Below, piece after piece: positions 50,114 through 59,639 of a DNA stretch of 64,000 bases. The DNA comes from Brevundimonas vesicularis (GTDB taxonomy: Bacteria > Pseudomonadota > Alphaproteobacteria > Caulobacterales > Caulobacteraceae), in assembly GCF_027105095.1 (NCBI RefSeq), contig NZ_CP114278.1, forward strand, positions 2,636,001 to 2,700,000. The letters are read 5' to 3'. Below the pieces are notes generated by a model. It saw nothing but the letters and a program-made list of their open reading frames with translations, did no database searches and had not been told where the DNA came from. Numbering within the stretch: position 1 is the stretch's first letter; each line of letters begins with the position of its first letter. The translations under genes were made by a program, and so were the position numbers.

Positions 50114-50550
50114 GTGTCTGCCTGCCCGTTGTCATCCATGGCGGTTGCAACAGCCGATAGAAGGCCGCCGACCACTTCCTCTGCAGTTTCCGGCGTCATC
50201 AGGAGCACGGGCTTGCCCTGCCCAAAGGATAATGCCCCTGAAGCATAGAGCGGGCTGAGGGTGGCGATCAGTTGAGGAAGTCCGTCTGGCAGATGACGTA
50301 GGCCTGCCATACGAGCGCATCTCAGCGCCTTGTTCAGATCATGCCGCAGATGGATGCGGTTCCAGTTGTCCGTGATCCCGCACTGAAGAAGATAGGCCTT
50401 CAGAGCCAGCTCAGTGGCGATAGCCAGATAGTAGGCGCGAGACCCGTCAATCTCCGAGTTTCCGGCTTGTGCTATTTCCTTGAAAGCCCGGGCGTTCCCC
50501 GCAAGTACCTGGGCCAAACGTCTATCGGGGCGCCAACGAGCGCGTGTCAC
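50110..50550 (-). CDS. HEPN-like helical protein
   Basis: A 146-residue protein with AYYLAIATELALKAYLLQCG followed by RIHLRHDLNKALRCARMAG, the AxEhhLKAhL ... HDL arrangement seen in HEPN domain proteins. I did not see a clear R-x4-6-H signature. It overlaps both neighbours by 4 bp (50547-50550 and 50110-50113). In HEPN families such proteins can be RNA-binding or toxin-like; function here is unknown. Confidence 0.55.
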   Translation of the reverse strand: MTRARWRPDRRLAQVLAGNARAFKEIAQAGNSEIDGSRAYYLAIATELALKAYLLQCGITDNWNRIHLRHDLNKALRCARMAGLRHLPDGLPQLIATLSPLYASGALSFGQGKPVLLMTPETAEEVVGGLLSAVATAMDDNGQADT

Positions 50551-50927
50551 GACGGATGCTTCAAACGTGAGAGATCGCGGGCGGCCCTGACGATCAGTCC
50601 ATGCACGATGCGGTTTTCTTCCGGCGCCAGGAGGCGTTCAGCGACTTGCAGGTTCGCAATGACGCCCTCGATATCCTGAGCCGGTACCTTGGGCAGAAAG
50701 CGTAACCAGCGGCGAAGGCGGCGGTCCATCAACCGCAGGCGGGTGTTTGTGTCAGTAAGTCCGCAGGCCCGCTCCGCCCTATCGCGATCCGCGTCTGACA
50801 GGGCAAACCAACCCGGCTGGCGCTCAAGCCGCGCCAAGGCCACCGCCCAAGTGTCTAACTGCCGGGCATACTCGTCATTGAGCGCCAGCCATTGTTGGTG
50901 CCAAGATACCCTCTGGAAATCAGGCAT
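50547..50927 (-). CDS. Hypothetical helical protein, first of a three-gene operon
   Basis: A 126-residue protein of no recognised family (MPDFQRVSWHQQWLALNDEY, ... LSDADRDRAERACGLTDTN, ... RLMDRRLRRWLRFLPKVPAQ). Charged and mostly helical, no membrane segments. A start 6 codons upstream (50945) is possible. It overlaps the HEPN-like gene. A tightly packed operon with a sigma-like domain suggests a regulatory unit. Confidence 0.6.
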   Translation of the reverse strand: MPDFQRVSWHQQWLALNDEYARQLDTWAVALARLERQPGWFALSDADRDRAERACGLTDTNTRLRLMDRRLRRWLRFLPKVPAQDIEGVIANLQVAERLLAPEENRIVHGLIVRAARDLSRLKHPS

Positions 50928-50983
50928 GCGGAACCTCCCGCGCAAACGCTCGGTCGCCCAGTCATCGCTGAACGGTGGAGTTT

Positions 50984-51041
50984 GATGGAATCTCCATTAC
51001 ACTCGACCGAATTTCAGCGACGATGTCAACGAAATTCCATC
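50984..51041. promoter_or_regulatory. Inverted GATGGAAT sites between divergent genes
   Basis: GATGGAAT (50984-50991) and its inverse ATTCCATC (51034-51041) lie in the gap between the leftward three-gene operon and the rightward XRE gene. The 8-mer is palindromically arranged at 50-bp distance and is a reasonable operator for the XRE protein. Confidence 0.35.
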
Positions 51042-51062
51042 ATCAAGAGAGGAATTTCAGTC

Positions 51063-51293
51063 ATGATGCATGCTGTGCAGGTTCGTATGGCCCGTGCTGC
51101 GCTCGGAATTAGCGTTCGCGAGTTGGCAGAACGATCCGGTGTCGCGGACTCCACCATCCTGCGATTTGAGACCGGCAAAGGCGCAATCCTCACCACCAAT
51201 ATGGCGCGGATTCAGAACTCACTCGAGGAGGCTGGTGTCGTGTTCATTCCAGCAGACGCTGCTGGCGGACCAGGCGTTCGACTGAAGGCCTGA
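51063..51293 (+). CDS. Small XRE-family regulator
   Basis: A 76-residue HTH protein (VRMARAALGISVRELAERSGV, STILRFETGKGAILTTNMAR, LEEAGVVFIPADA) that is basically a single XRE domain. GAGAGGAATTTCAGTC precedes the ATG pair (51063/51066). It is divergent from the sigma-like operon and probably regulates it and itself. The pattern ending in EEAGVVFI is common in solitary XRE proteins of mobile elements. Confidence 0.85.
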   Translation: MMHAVQVRMARAALGISVRELAERSGVADSTILRFETGKGAILTTNMARIQNSLEEAGVVFIPADAAGGPGVRLKA

Positions 51294-51468
51294 TCTTCAC
51301 CAGCGTCGTTATGGCGGACCCACGCCGGGCCGCGAAAGGCCTGTCAGGGGTGAGCGCGGCACGTGCTCATCGCTCCGCGACGGCGCAGCCGCCCTTGACC
51401 GGCCGAGAGCGGCCCGGTCCGCTCAGACAGCCAAGACGCACAGAAAAGGCGCGATTTACCGCGCCGCT

Positions 51469-51807
51469 TCAAAGAGATGACCGCCAAGGCAAGGTGCACG
51501 CTCGGCGCACGCCTTGACCTATCAAGTTGAAATACGACGAGGAATCATCACCCCACCCCCGCCGCACCTTGTGGCTTTTATCTTGCCCTCTCTGTTTTGG
51601 CGTCTTTGTTGCCTCGATCGCCCGGTATCGGACCTTGGCACCATTGAGGGATCCGCACCAAGCGAGCGCGCGGGCAGCAGTCAGCATCGCACCCAGACCC
51701 GCCAGGAGTTGTCCTGCGGTGGCTCGGGCCCGCACCAATAGCGACCGACCTTGAGTCTCGCACACTTTACCGTTCAACTTGTCGTAGAGGGCCCGAACCT
51801 CCAACAT
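51469..51807 (-). CDS. Doubtful small ORF in the gap before SIR2
   Basis: A 112-codon frame (LNGKVCETQGRSLLVRARAT, ... GLGAMLTAARALAWCGSLNG, ... GQDKSHKVRRGWGDDSSSYF) of no recognised family. It occupies most of the 538-bp gap between the XRE gene and SIR2 and reads against SIR2. It might be a chance frame. Otherwise the gap holds only a short GGCGCG...CGCGCC hairpin near 51447-51464. Confidence 0.3.
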   Translation of the reverse strand: MLEVRALYDKLNGKVCETQGRSLLVRARATAGQLLAGLGAMLTAARALAWCGSLNGAKVRYRAIEATKTPKQRGQDKSHKVRRGWGDDSSSYFNLIGQGVRRACTLPWRSSL

Positions 51808-51831
51808 CGGGAAAAGTCAGGGGGTGAGGCG

Positions 51832-53152
51832 ATGGATTGGAAACCGCACTGTTACAGGGCCGGCTCGCACCTCGATGCCGTCGACGATCTGCCTGCGGGT
51901 GAAGATCTTGAGAAGTTCATTGAGCGGTCCCGACGCTATATCGAACCTTGGTTGTCGGCCGTCTTCCAAGCCGAGCATCTGAATCTGGTGCTGGGCAGCG
52001 GGTTCACATCAGCGGTCGCTTTTGCCGCTGGCGGCCGAGCGGCAGACATGGGCCAGATCGCCTTCGGTAGCGCCTATGATGCAAGTATCAATCGGCACGC
52101 TGAGACCACCGCTCAATCAATGGGCCGAGGGGCGGCAAACATCGAAGATCAGTTCCGTAGCGCCCTCGCCGTTCTTGAGGGGCTGACAGTCACAGACGAG
52201 GCAGCTGCAACGGCGTTCAAGAGGCAGATTGATGCCAAGATGTTGGATTTCCTGCGCAGCATTCTGGCGACGGAACGGGCCATATCAGGGGCCCACCAAG
52301 ATGGTCGGCTGAAAGCTGAAAGCCTCCTCCAATCCTTCCTCTTGAGCTTTGCCAGTCGTTCGGCGTCCCGCGAGCGCCTGCACGTCTTCACGACGAATTA
52401 CGAGCGGTTGATCGAGCACGGCTGCGATCTTGCCGGTCTTCGGATCGTTGATCGTTTCGTCGGTGCGCTCAATCCGCTTTTTCGATCATCGCGGGTCGAA
52501 CTGGATATGCACTACAACCCGCCAGGAATTCGAGGCGAGCCTCGGTTCATGGAAGGCGTCGTGCGGGTGTCGAAACTGCACGGGTCGATCGACTGGCAGT
52601 TCGATAAGGCGTCGAAAGTGATCCGGCGAGTCGGCATTCCTTTCGGTGCTGCCGACGACCACACGGACATTCCGCAAAGTCCAATCGATACGGTGATGAT
52701 CTATCCCAACCCTGCAAAGGACGTGGAGACCACCGCTTACCCTTACGCCGAGATTTTCCGCGATATGGCGGCAGCCGTCTGTCGCCCCAACGCCGTTGTT
52801 GTCACCTACGGCTATGGGTTCGGAGACGATCATATCAATCGCGTGTTGCTCGACATGCTCTCGATCCCGTCCACGCACATCGTCATCATAAGCTATGGCG
52901 TCGATGATCGGCTAAAGAACTTCTGCAAAAAAGGTCCGAACGGCCCAAGTCTCGCTTCTTTGCGGATCGCATTTCGGCGGCCTCGAAAATCTCGTCGAAC
53001 ATTATCTGCCGAAGCCGGCGCTCGACTACATCACCGGCCGCCTGTCTGACATCCTTCGACGGCGGCCAGATATCGCTCCGGTCCGTGAAGCAGCAGTCGA
53101 TCAACCTGGACCGGACATCGCCGGCGGTGGCGGAGAAGGAGCGCAGGGATGA
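51832..53152 (+). CDS. SIR2-like NADase of a SIR2-HerA defence pair (frameshifted near the C-terminus)
   Basis: The protein has SIR2 features: the NAD loop NLVLGSGFTSAVAF (residues about 50-60), TTNYERL (about 190) and the catalytic His250 in VSKLHGSIDW. The plain frame ends at 53049 with an odd basic tail, but skipping one base of the A6 run at 52927-52932 gives VSLLCGSHFGGLENLVEHYL and then a TGA at 53150-53152 that overlaps the HerA ATG as ATGA. So one extra A probably breaks the gene, or slippage on A6 allows full-length product. In SIR2-HerA (Nezha) systems SIR2 depletes NAD+ on infection. Start ATG 51832 has GGGGGTGAGG upstream. Confidence 0.85.
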
Positions 53153-55314
53153 CCAGCGCCATCGAACGCCTTGCTGAACTCGTCATCGGTTCAGTCGAGT
53201 CGGTTGCGCCCGGTGAGATACGGATCCAGCTCGAGCTTGAGGCTCCGCACACAACAGCCCTCAATACAGGGACGCCGTCGTCGTTTCCGAGGCTCAACAG
53301 CTATGTCGTCATCCCGAATGAAGCTGGCGCGACCGTCGCCTACGTCCACTGGATCGGGATCGAGCGTTCTCCGTACCCGAAACGGGCAGGCCTCAAAGAC
53401 TTTGGCCTCATCGACCTTCCTTTCCCGCTGAGGAAGATGTGGGTGGCCCCCGTTGGCACTCTTCGGTCGCGACGCGACAGCGCGTCAGGTACGGTAAAAT
53501 ACGAACTGTCGCGAGGGGTAAGCGCCTTCCCTTCTGTCGGCGACCAAGTTCTGATTCCGACGCCCGAACAGATCGACGCTATTGTCGGCGGAAAGGACTC
53601 GGAGAAACGCGTCCGGATTGGCGCATCACCGCTCGCGGCCGATGCAGCGATCAAGGTCGATCCAGACAAGCTTTTTGGGCGCCACCTCGCCGTCTTGGGA
53701 AATACCGGCAGCGGAAAATCGTGCAGTGTTGCCGGCCTCATTCGCTGGTCACTGGAGGCAAGTAAGCGAGAGATTGGTGGCGAGAATCCTACGCCGAATG
53801 CGCGCTTCATTATCCTGGATCCGAATGGAGAATATTCCAAGGCCTTCAACGATCTGGGTGGGCAAACGCGTGTCTTCCGTGTCCCTCCGGTAGCCGACGA
53901 CGTTCGACCGTTAGACGTTCCAGCGTGGCTTTGGAGCGGCCACGAATGGACTGCCGTAGCCCACGCGCAGCCTGGTGCTCAGCGCCCACTTTTGATGCAG
54001 GGGCTTCGTGAGCTAAAAGGGGGGAATATTCATGGTGTGCCAAGAGAGGCCATCGTTCGAAGATACCTTGGATCGTATGTAATCCGGATCGTGGCGCTTC
54101 TAAATCAAGGCGCTCCAGCGTTCAGCGGTAGCGTGCCAGCTCGCTTTTCTGCAGCCCGACTCCTTGAAGGAATACGAGACGACACGCTGGCGTTCGTCGA
54201 TGATATGGACGTCGCCTATCACGACCCACTGCGCGAGATTTCAGTCGCGGCAGGCGAGGTTCTAGACAACCGTAGCTCCGGCAATGGCTATTTCAACGAC
54301 TTCAGCTTCGATGACCTTGAAGGCGTGCGCGATCAAATCCAGGCGCTAATTCGCGACCTTCCGGAAGCCGTCGAACTCATCGGCACGAGCGAGGATTCCC
54401 CTACATATTTCGACGTGAACCAACTGCCTGCTCATCTTGAGCAGATCGCCACCGAACAAGGAGGCAATCTGGCGGCGTTCATCTCGACGCTGGGTCTTCG
54501 GATTAAGAGCATGCTCGCGGACCAACGGCTCGGCCCTGTCATCTCCCGCGACCCGCCCACAACCTTCGAGGACTGGCTGAAAGACTATGTGGGCGATGAT
54601 GGCGCTAGCAACGGACCGCTTGCGGTCATTGACCTTTCGCTCGTGCCCGCCGAAGTCGTTCATATCGTCGTCGCCGTCACAGCGCGGCTGATCTTCGAGG
54701 CGCTCCAACGATATCGACGCGTCCATCCTGAAGGGAAGACGCTGCCGACGGTCCTGGTACTTGAAGAGGCTCATTCCTTCATCAAGAAGGGCGGCGATAT
54801 CGATGCCTTGTCACCGAGTCACCTTTGTCGAGAGACGTTCGAGCGCATCGCTAGGGAAGGCCGAAAGTTCGGATTAGGTCTCGTGCTGTCCTCGCAGCGG
54901 CCATCCGAGCTATCTCCGACGGTGCTGGCTCAATGCAATACGTTTCTGCTGCATCGCCTCGTCAACGACGCCGACCAAGGCCTCGTGTCTAAGCTCGTGC
55001 CCGACAATGTAGGGGGACTTCTCAAAGAATTGCCGAGCCTGCCTTCGCGACAAGCTATCCTTCTTGGGTGGGCGACGCCCATCCCGATCCTCGTTGAAAT
55101 CGATGAACTGCCGGATGCGCACCAGCCGCAATCGAAAGACCCCGATTTCTGGGATGTCTGGACACAGAAATCGCCGCGCGAATTGAACTGGCAGGACGTC
55201 ATCGCTGAATGGATGCCTGCGCAGCCTGGTGGTGGACCCCCAATCGCTGACGGGGGAGATGGTCCCGCCGGGCCTGACGCGCCAGATCCCCTGCTCGATA
55301 TCGTAGGCGATTGA
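53149..55314 (+). CDS. HerA-type ATPase of the SIR2-HerA pair
   Basis: A 721-residue hexameric-ATPase-type protein. An N-terminal HAS-barrel region (residues about 1-130) is followed by Walker A GNTGSGKSCSVAGLIRWSLE (about residue 184), IILDPNGEYSKAF, Walker B-like TVLVLEEAHSF (about 537), and VLSSQRPSELSPTVLAQCNT with the sensor Gln and Arg region. It translocates DNA in the family and in defence pairs forms a ring with SIR2. Its ATG overlaps the SIR2 stop in the restored frame (ATGA), showing coupled translation. The C-terminal tail is acidic and Gly-rich. Confidence 0.92.
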   Translation: MTSAIERLAELVIGSVESVAPGEIRIQLELEAPHTTALNTGTPSSFPRLNSYVVIPNEAGATVAYVHWIGIERSPYPKRAGLKDFGLIDLPFPLRKMWVAPVGTLRSRRDSASGTVKYELSRGVSAFPSVGDQVLIPTPEQIDAIVGGKDSEKRVRIGASPLAADAAIKVDPDKLFGRHLAVLGNTGSGKSCSVAGLIRWSLEASKREIGGENPTPNARFIILDPNGEYSKAFNDLGGQTRVFRVPPVADDVRPLDVPAWLWSGHEWTAVAHAQPGAQRPLLMQGLRELKGGNIHGVPREAIVRRYLGSYVIRIVALLNQGAPAFSGSVPARFSAARLLEGIRDDTLAFVDDMDVAYHDPLREISVAAGEVLDNRSSGNGYFNDFSFDDLEGVRDQIQALIRDLPEAVELIGTSEDSPTYFDVNQLPAHLEQIATEQGGNLAAFISTLGLRIKSMLADQRLGPVISRDPPTTFEDWLKDYVGDDGASNGPLAVIDLSLVPAEVVHIVVAVTARLIFEALQRYRRVHPEGKTLPTVLVLEEAHSFIKKGGDIDALSPSHLCRETFERIAREGRKFGLGLVLSSQRPSELSPTVLAQCNTFLLHRLVNDADQGLVSKLVPDNVGGLLKELPSLPSRQAILLGWATPIPILVEIDELPDAHQPQSKDPDFWDVWTQKSPRELNWQDVIAEWMPAQPGGGPPIADGGDGPAGPDAPDPLLDIVGD

Positions 55315-55491
55315 TCGAGTCCCTCCGATCAGTCGCCGAAGATCACAGCCGGTCGCGTTCCGAGCCCCTTCGCTTAGTCTAAAAGAACGCTCAGCAGATG
55401 GAACAGTCGAATCTCGCCATGCCTGATGCGCGATCAGTCATGCTGTCCGATTTGAGTGCAGTGCGCTGGAGCGACGGTTGGGCTCAATAGA

Positions 55492-57850
55492 TTAGGATTC
55501 GTCCATCTGAGCTGCCTCACGCGCCAGCCGCTCAGGCGTGTCGAACAGAATGGTCTCGGGCCGGCCCATCTGGAGGTAGCTGATCGCGCTTGATCCCGCG
55601 ATGGCCATCTGAAGTTCGCGCTTGGCGCGTTTCTCATCGAGGCCAAGCTCGACAACCTTCGCCTCGATGGTCGCGAACGGGTCGGGATCGCCCAGATTGA
55701 TCGCGCGGTTGCTGGCCTTCACCCAGCTCGATCATCTGGGCGTCGGTGATGAGGCGCTTCTTGAGCAATTCATGACGCAGATCTGTGGCGGCCTGCATGC
55801 GGATCATACCGGAGCAGATTTCGGCCCAGGTCATGGCCCTGCCGACCGCATTGATCATGGGCGGCACGAATTCGGCGAGCCGGTACAGAAGCCGTGCCGC
55901 AAACGTCGCCGCATTCATGGCCTCCAACGGGAAGACCGACGCCAGAACGGTACGGCAGCCCAGCATCAGGAAGCCGTTCGCGGTCGTCGCGTGATTGCGG
56001 TCGGCTGCATGCGTATCGCAGGCGCTAAGGATCATGATCGGCGGAGCGCGTTTGATCCGAGCGCGCAACGACCACACATCGCATGCCTCGTCCTTGAGCA
56101 TGAGCACGGCCGGCTTGTCGCGGTCATGCGTGCCATGCCCGTCAAAGATCGCGATGGCGCCGTCGAACGCGTTGATCGCGTCCGCCAGTTGGTCGGCGCT
56201 GCCGACCTCCTTGAAGGTGATTTCGAACCTGTCCTTCCAGAGTTTGCCGAAGGTCACGAAGGCAGCCTCGAACATGCCTCGGATTTGGTCTTCGGATTTC
56301 AGGGCGCTCAGGACGAGCACGCGCTTGAAGGTTTCGGGCACGATCCGGATCGGCTGTTGTGCGCCGATCTGTGAGACGAACAGGTTTCCAGGCGTCACCG
56401 ACACCCGCGAAACCTGCTTACGCAGGCACAGCGGCAGGCCATCGACCTCAAGCCATTCCAGATGTGCGTCGGCGACGATACGGATTTGATCGCCGCCATC
56501 GCGAATGAGGTCCAGAAACTCGGGCGGCACCGCCTGGGAAATGCGCGCCTGCACGGCCCGAAAATCAGCCAGCGTCTCGGCGTCGGACCGATTGGCCATG
56601 CGGTAGTGGTTGGAGAATTGACGCACCGCCGATCCGGTCCGATTGATGTCGTTTGGAAGGCGCGCGACGGCCGAGATTTCCGAGGCCGTCAGAATCTCCA
56701 TCACGGCCGTTGTGAGCTGCAATTCAATCTGACGGGCCTGCATCAACACGTTGGGTTTGAACGTGCCCGTCCCCGACTTCGCCTCTTCGACCGTCATGCC
56801 GGTCAGGGCTACGTTCTGGGCTTCGGTCGTGATGTCGTACGCATAGCCCCGCTGACGCTGAATCATGTTTTTGATTATGCGGAAGTTCCGGCGCTCAAGC
56901 TTGTCAGCGTTCGCTACCGGCTTCAGGGCGTTCACATGCGGGTACACCGCCGGCGCAAAGAGCGTGAGCGCGGGTGGCCTAGGAAAGCTGGGTTCGGGCA
57001 GTGTCTCCGGCACCGCCGCCCGTTCCTCGAGCACACTGCGCGTCGTTTGCACGATCTGCGCGACATACGGCTGTATGCCGTCGCCTGTCGCTTTGAACCG
57101 CCCCGTCACGGGGCTGTCGAACCCCAGGACGGACAGCGCGATCAGATTGGGCGTCACCGTGGCGTGGCCGCCCACTGTGTAGTCCAGCCTGCGCACCGCA
57201 GGCGGAGACCAAGACCCGATACAGCGCTTGGTGTCTGCAACGGCCTCACTGGGCGACAACGCCATCATGGCGTCGCACGTAGCGAGCAGCGCTTTCTGGA
57301 GGCCGTCGACATCAAATTCCGCGTAGCTAAGCGTTCCGTCTTTCTCGGCGACCACAACGGGCTTGATCGGGCAGCTTGCCAGCCACGTTTGATAAGGCGC
57401 GACGCTTTGCCCAGGTCCAAGAATGATGACCGAGAATGGCGCTTCCAGCGGCATCGGCTCGGACATGATTGCGCGAGGAGATTGCGGGAAAAACTGGATG
57501 GCCGATGTGCCGCAGACGCGGCTGGCGATGCGCCCCAGGTGATACTCGGGGCACAGCTCGTAGACATTAGCAGGAAGAAGAGCGACGCGCCGGATCAGTT
57601 CGCTCGACAAGGCCAACCGAGGCGAGAAGCCCGCTAGAGGGGTCGTGTCTTCCGGCCGCCAATCCGGCGTGGCGACGAGGTAGTGAATCTCTGTGAGGAA
57701 GCCATCGGCCATAGCCGATCCTAGCTCGGCATGAATGTGGTCGCCAATCCGGTTCGGAGAGAGCAGAGCCGCGAGGGAATTTGGTAGTTCAATGGATCTC
57801 AGGGAGACGTGGATACCCCCAGATTGCGAGTGGAAATGGGGGACTTCCAC
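55492..57850 (-). CDS. CHAT-domain protease (frameshifted near the C-terminus)
   Basis: A large protein of about 785 residues once rejoined. The C-terminal caspase-like CHAT domain has the His in IFDGHGTHD (His572) and the Cys in MILSACDTHAADRNH (Cys611), the expected catalytic pair. The N-terminal 400 residues (QIVQTTRSVLEER, TTAVMEILTASEISAV) match no family I know. The first frame ends at 55634; one extra G in CTGGGTGAAGG (about 55722-55732) shifts it. Deleting it continues ELVKASNRAINLGDPDPFAT ... to the TAA at 55492. GTG 57850 is the start used; only 42 bp separate it from the divergent gene, so a later start is possible. Confidence 0.8.
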
Positions 57851-57892
57851 CGGCAGTGTCCCCCGTTGAGCGGCTCGGCTCCGGGGAAGACC

Positions 57893-58618
57893 ATGAACGA
57901 CCTATCGCTTGTCTTGGAGACGGTGACGGCCAACGAACCGAAGGCGATGGCGTGGACACTTTCGGTCGCTCCCGATCAGGCCAGGTTCGCACAGATGGCT
58001 TTCGACCACTTCGCCACCTGTCTGGCGTCGGTCGATAAAGGACAGATGTTTTTTCAGGGCATCTACGTTCACGCCCGAAAGATGGCCGGGCTGTCCGTCC
58101 TGTCCGCCCTACGCCAACATCGGATCGAGAGTGGTCAGAACCTCCGACAAGTCATCGAGGCGACGTCGCTGATGGGCTACCACGCGATTCACCCCGGCAC
58201 GCCCGAAGACCTAAACCAACCCGACATGTCGGCCGACGAATTCATGGCCGCCAACGAAGAGGGATTAATGCGTGCGTTCAGATGGATCGGCACCGCCTAT
58301 CCGCCCCTAAGCCGCGACCTGAAGCACAACAAGGATCACATCAACCGGCACCTCTCACACGCGACTGTGCTGGGGTCGGCTTTCGTCTTCGACTATCTGG
58401 CCAATACCGACACCGATGGAGGGTTCTTCGACCACCCGAATGAGGATGAGACGCGGATGAGCCTTTACCTCGCCGGTCAGGTCATCATGCTGGCCATCAC
58501 CATGCTGGGCACCGCTGCGAGGGACGCCCAAGGTATCAAACTGCAACCCGGCTTCGGAGCGGCATACGATGAGTTGATCGATGTCGCGATGACGGTTCGG
58601 CAAGGGTTCTTGGCCTGA
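57893..58618 (+). CDS. Unknown helical protein, paralogue 1 of the CHAT locus
   Basis: A 241-residue, mostly helical protein with no recognised family. A shared core with the next gene reads SVLSALRQHRIESGQNLRQV here, and HINRHLSHATVLGSAFVFDY further on. A hydrophobic stretch (SLYLAGQVIMLAITMLGTAA) near the C-terminus is moderately nonpolar but not a clear membrane helix. GGGGAAGA precedes the ATG. It is divergent from the CHAT gene and overlaps the following paralogue by 1 bp. Pattern is loosely like DUF5677/HEPN-type proteins, but that is weak. Confidence 0.7.
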   Translation: MNDLSLVLETVTANEPKAMAWTLSVAPDQARFAQMAFDHFATCLASVDKGQMFFQGIYVHARKMAGLSVLSALRQHRIESGQNLRQVIEATSLMGYHAIHPGTPEDLNQPDMSADEFMAANEEGLMRAFRWIGTAYPPLSRDLKHNKDHINRHLSHATVLGSAFVFDYLANTDTDGGFFDHPNEDETRMSLYLAGQVIMLAITMLGTAARDAQGIKLQPGFGAAYDELIDVAMTVRQGFLA

Positions 58619-59370
58619 TGGGTGCCCAAGTCGTTCCTGACCATCGCATCCAGCTACTCGCGGCACAGGAATCGGAGATGATCGAGTGGACCGCGAAGCG
58701 GGCCGGTATCTACGGCGTCTTCGCCCACGGTGCCTTCTCAGTCATGGACAGCATGGTGACCGACCTGCCGAAGTCACACATGCTTTTCGCCGGAGCGTGG
58801 GCAACGGTGCGATCATTCGCCGGTCAGGCACTTCTATCCGCCATGCGGCAGCACCGCATTCAGATGAACCTCTGCATCCGTCAGGTTCTCGAAGGTACCA
58901 CGCTCGCAGCGTATCTTCTCGCCCATCCCCAGCCAGATCACCGCACCGAGGACGATCAGGGCAACATGGTCGAACCCAAGTTGCTGATGACCAAGCTCGT
59001 CTACCCGTGGTTCAAGACAACGTTCCCCGATGAGAACGCTAAGATCAAAGAGCTAAAGGACCAAATCAATCTGTTGAGCGGCCACGCTAACCTGATCGCG
59101 ACGTCGGCGGTCTTCGACTACGGCCAGAAGGCCGGCATGCAGATCACGGCGGATTTCTTCGACCAACCCATCGACCAGATGGTCTGGGCAAACTTCTACG
59201 AAGTCGGCGAAGCAATCACGCTGGCGATCGAGGTCATTTTGCATGCCAACATCACCGCGACCGCTTTCCGACTCCGGCGGACGATCGTGGAAGAGTATGC
59301 AGCACTCGATGACTTACATCGTCGGGCGACCATCCAGTTCAACACCGACTACGACGCCGCCCAGGTCTAA
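58618..59370 (+). CDS. Unknown helical protein, paralogue 2 of the CHAT locus
   Basis: A 250-residue protein paralogous to the previous gene: ALLSAMRQHRIQMNLCIRQV aligns with SVLSALRQHRIESGQNLRQV, and QINLLSGHANLIATSAVFDY with HINRHLSHATVLGSAFVFDY. The TGATG junction (stop and start share base 58618) indicates coupled translation and near-equal expression. A nonpolar stretch (NFYEVGEAITLAIEVILHAN) lies at the same position as in paralogue 1. It may form a heterodimer with paralogue 1. Function unknown; candidates are sensor, protease substrate or effector for the divergent CHAT protein. Confidence 0.7.
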   Translation: MGAQVVPDHRIQLLAAQESEMIEWTAKRAGIYGVFAHGAFSVMDSMVTDLPKSHMLFAGAWATVRSFAGQALLSAMRQHRIQMNLCIRQVLEGTTLAAYLLAHPQPDHRTEDDQGNMVEPKLLMTKLVYPWFKTTFPDENAKIKELKDQINLLSGHANLIATSAVFDYGQKAGMQITADFFDQPIDQMVWANFYEVGEAITLAIEVILHANITATAFRLRRTIVEEYAALDDLHRRATIQFNTDYDAAQV

Positions 59371-59639
59371 AAAAAGCCGACGAAGCAACACTGGCACCTG
59401 TTGCGATCAGGGATCATCGGCCTCACCGCCGGTGACCTCGAACTGCGCCTTCCCAACATCAACCGAGAAGTCCAACATCGGCGGGATAGTTCTCGGATTT
59501 ACCCAGGGCGGCGCGCCGCCGTGGAAGACGGCGAGAACTACGCCGACGCGGTGGCTTGGGCGGCTTAAGCCAGGTCTGAACCAGGCGTCATTGTCCCATT
59601 CTGAACCGAGAGCGGCCTTCGGTGGGGCCATCGCCCAGA

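Noticed and set aside
52921..52940. Programmed ribosomal frameshift at A6 in SIR2
   Set aside because: The shift needed is +1 (or loss of one A), whereas A-rich heptamers promote -1 shifts; an indel or transcription slippage fits better.
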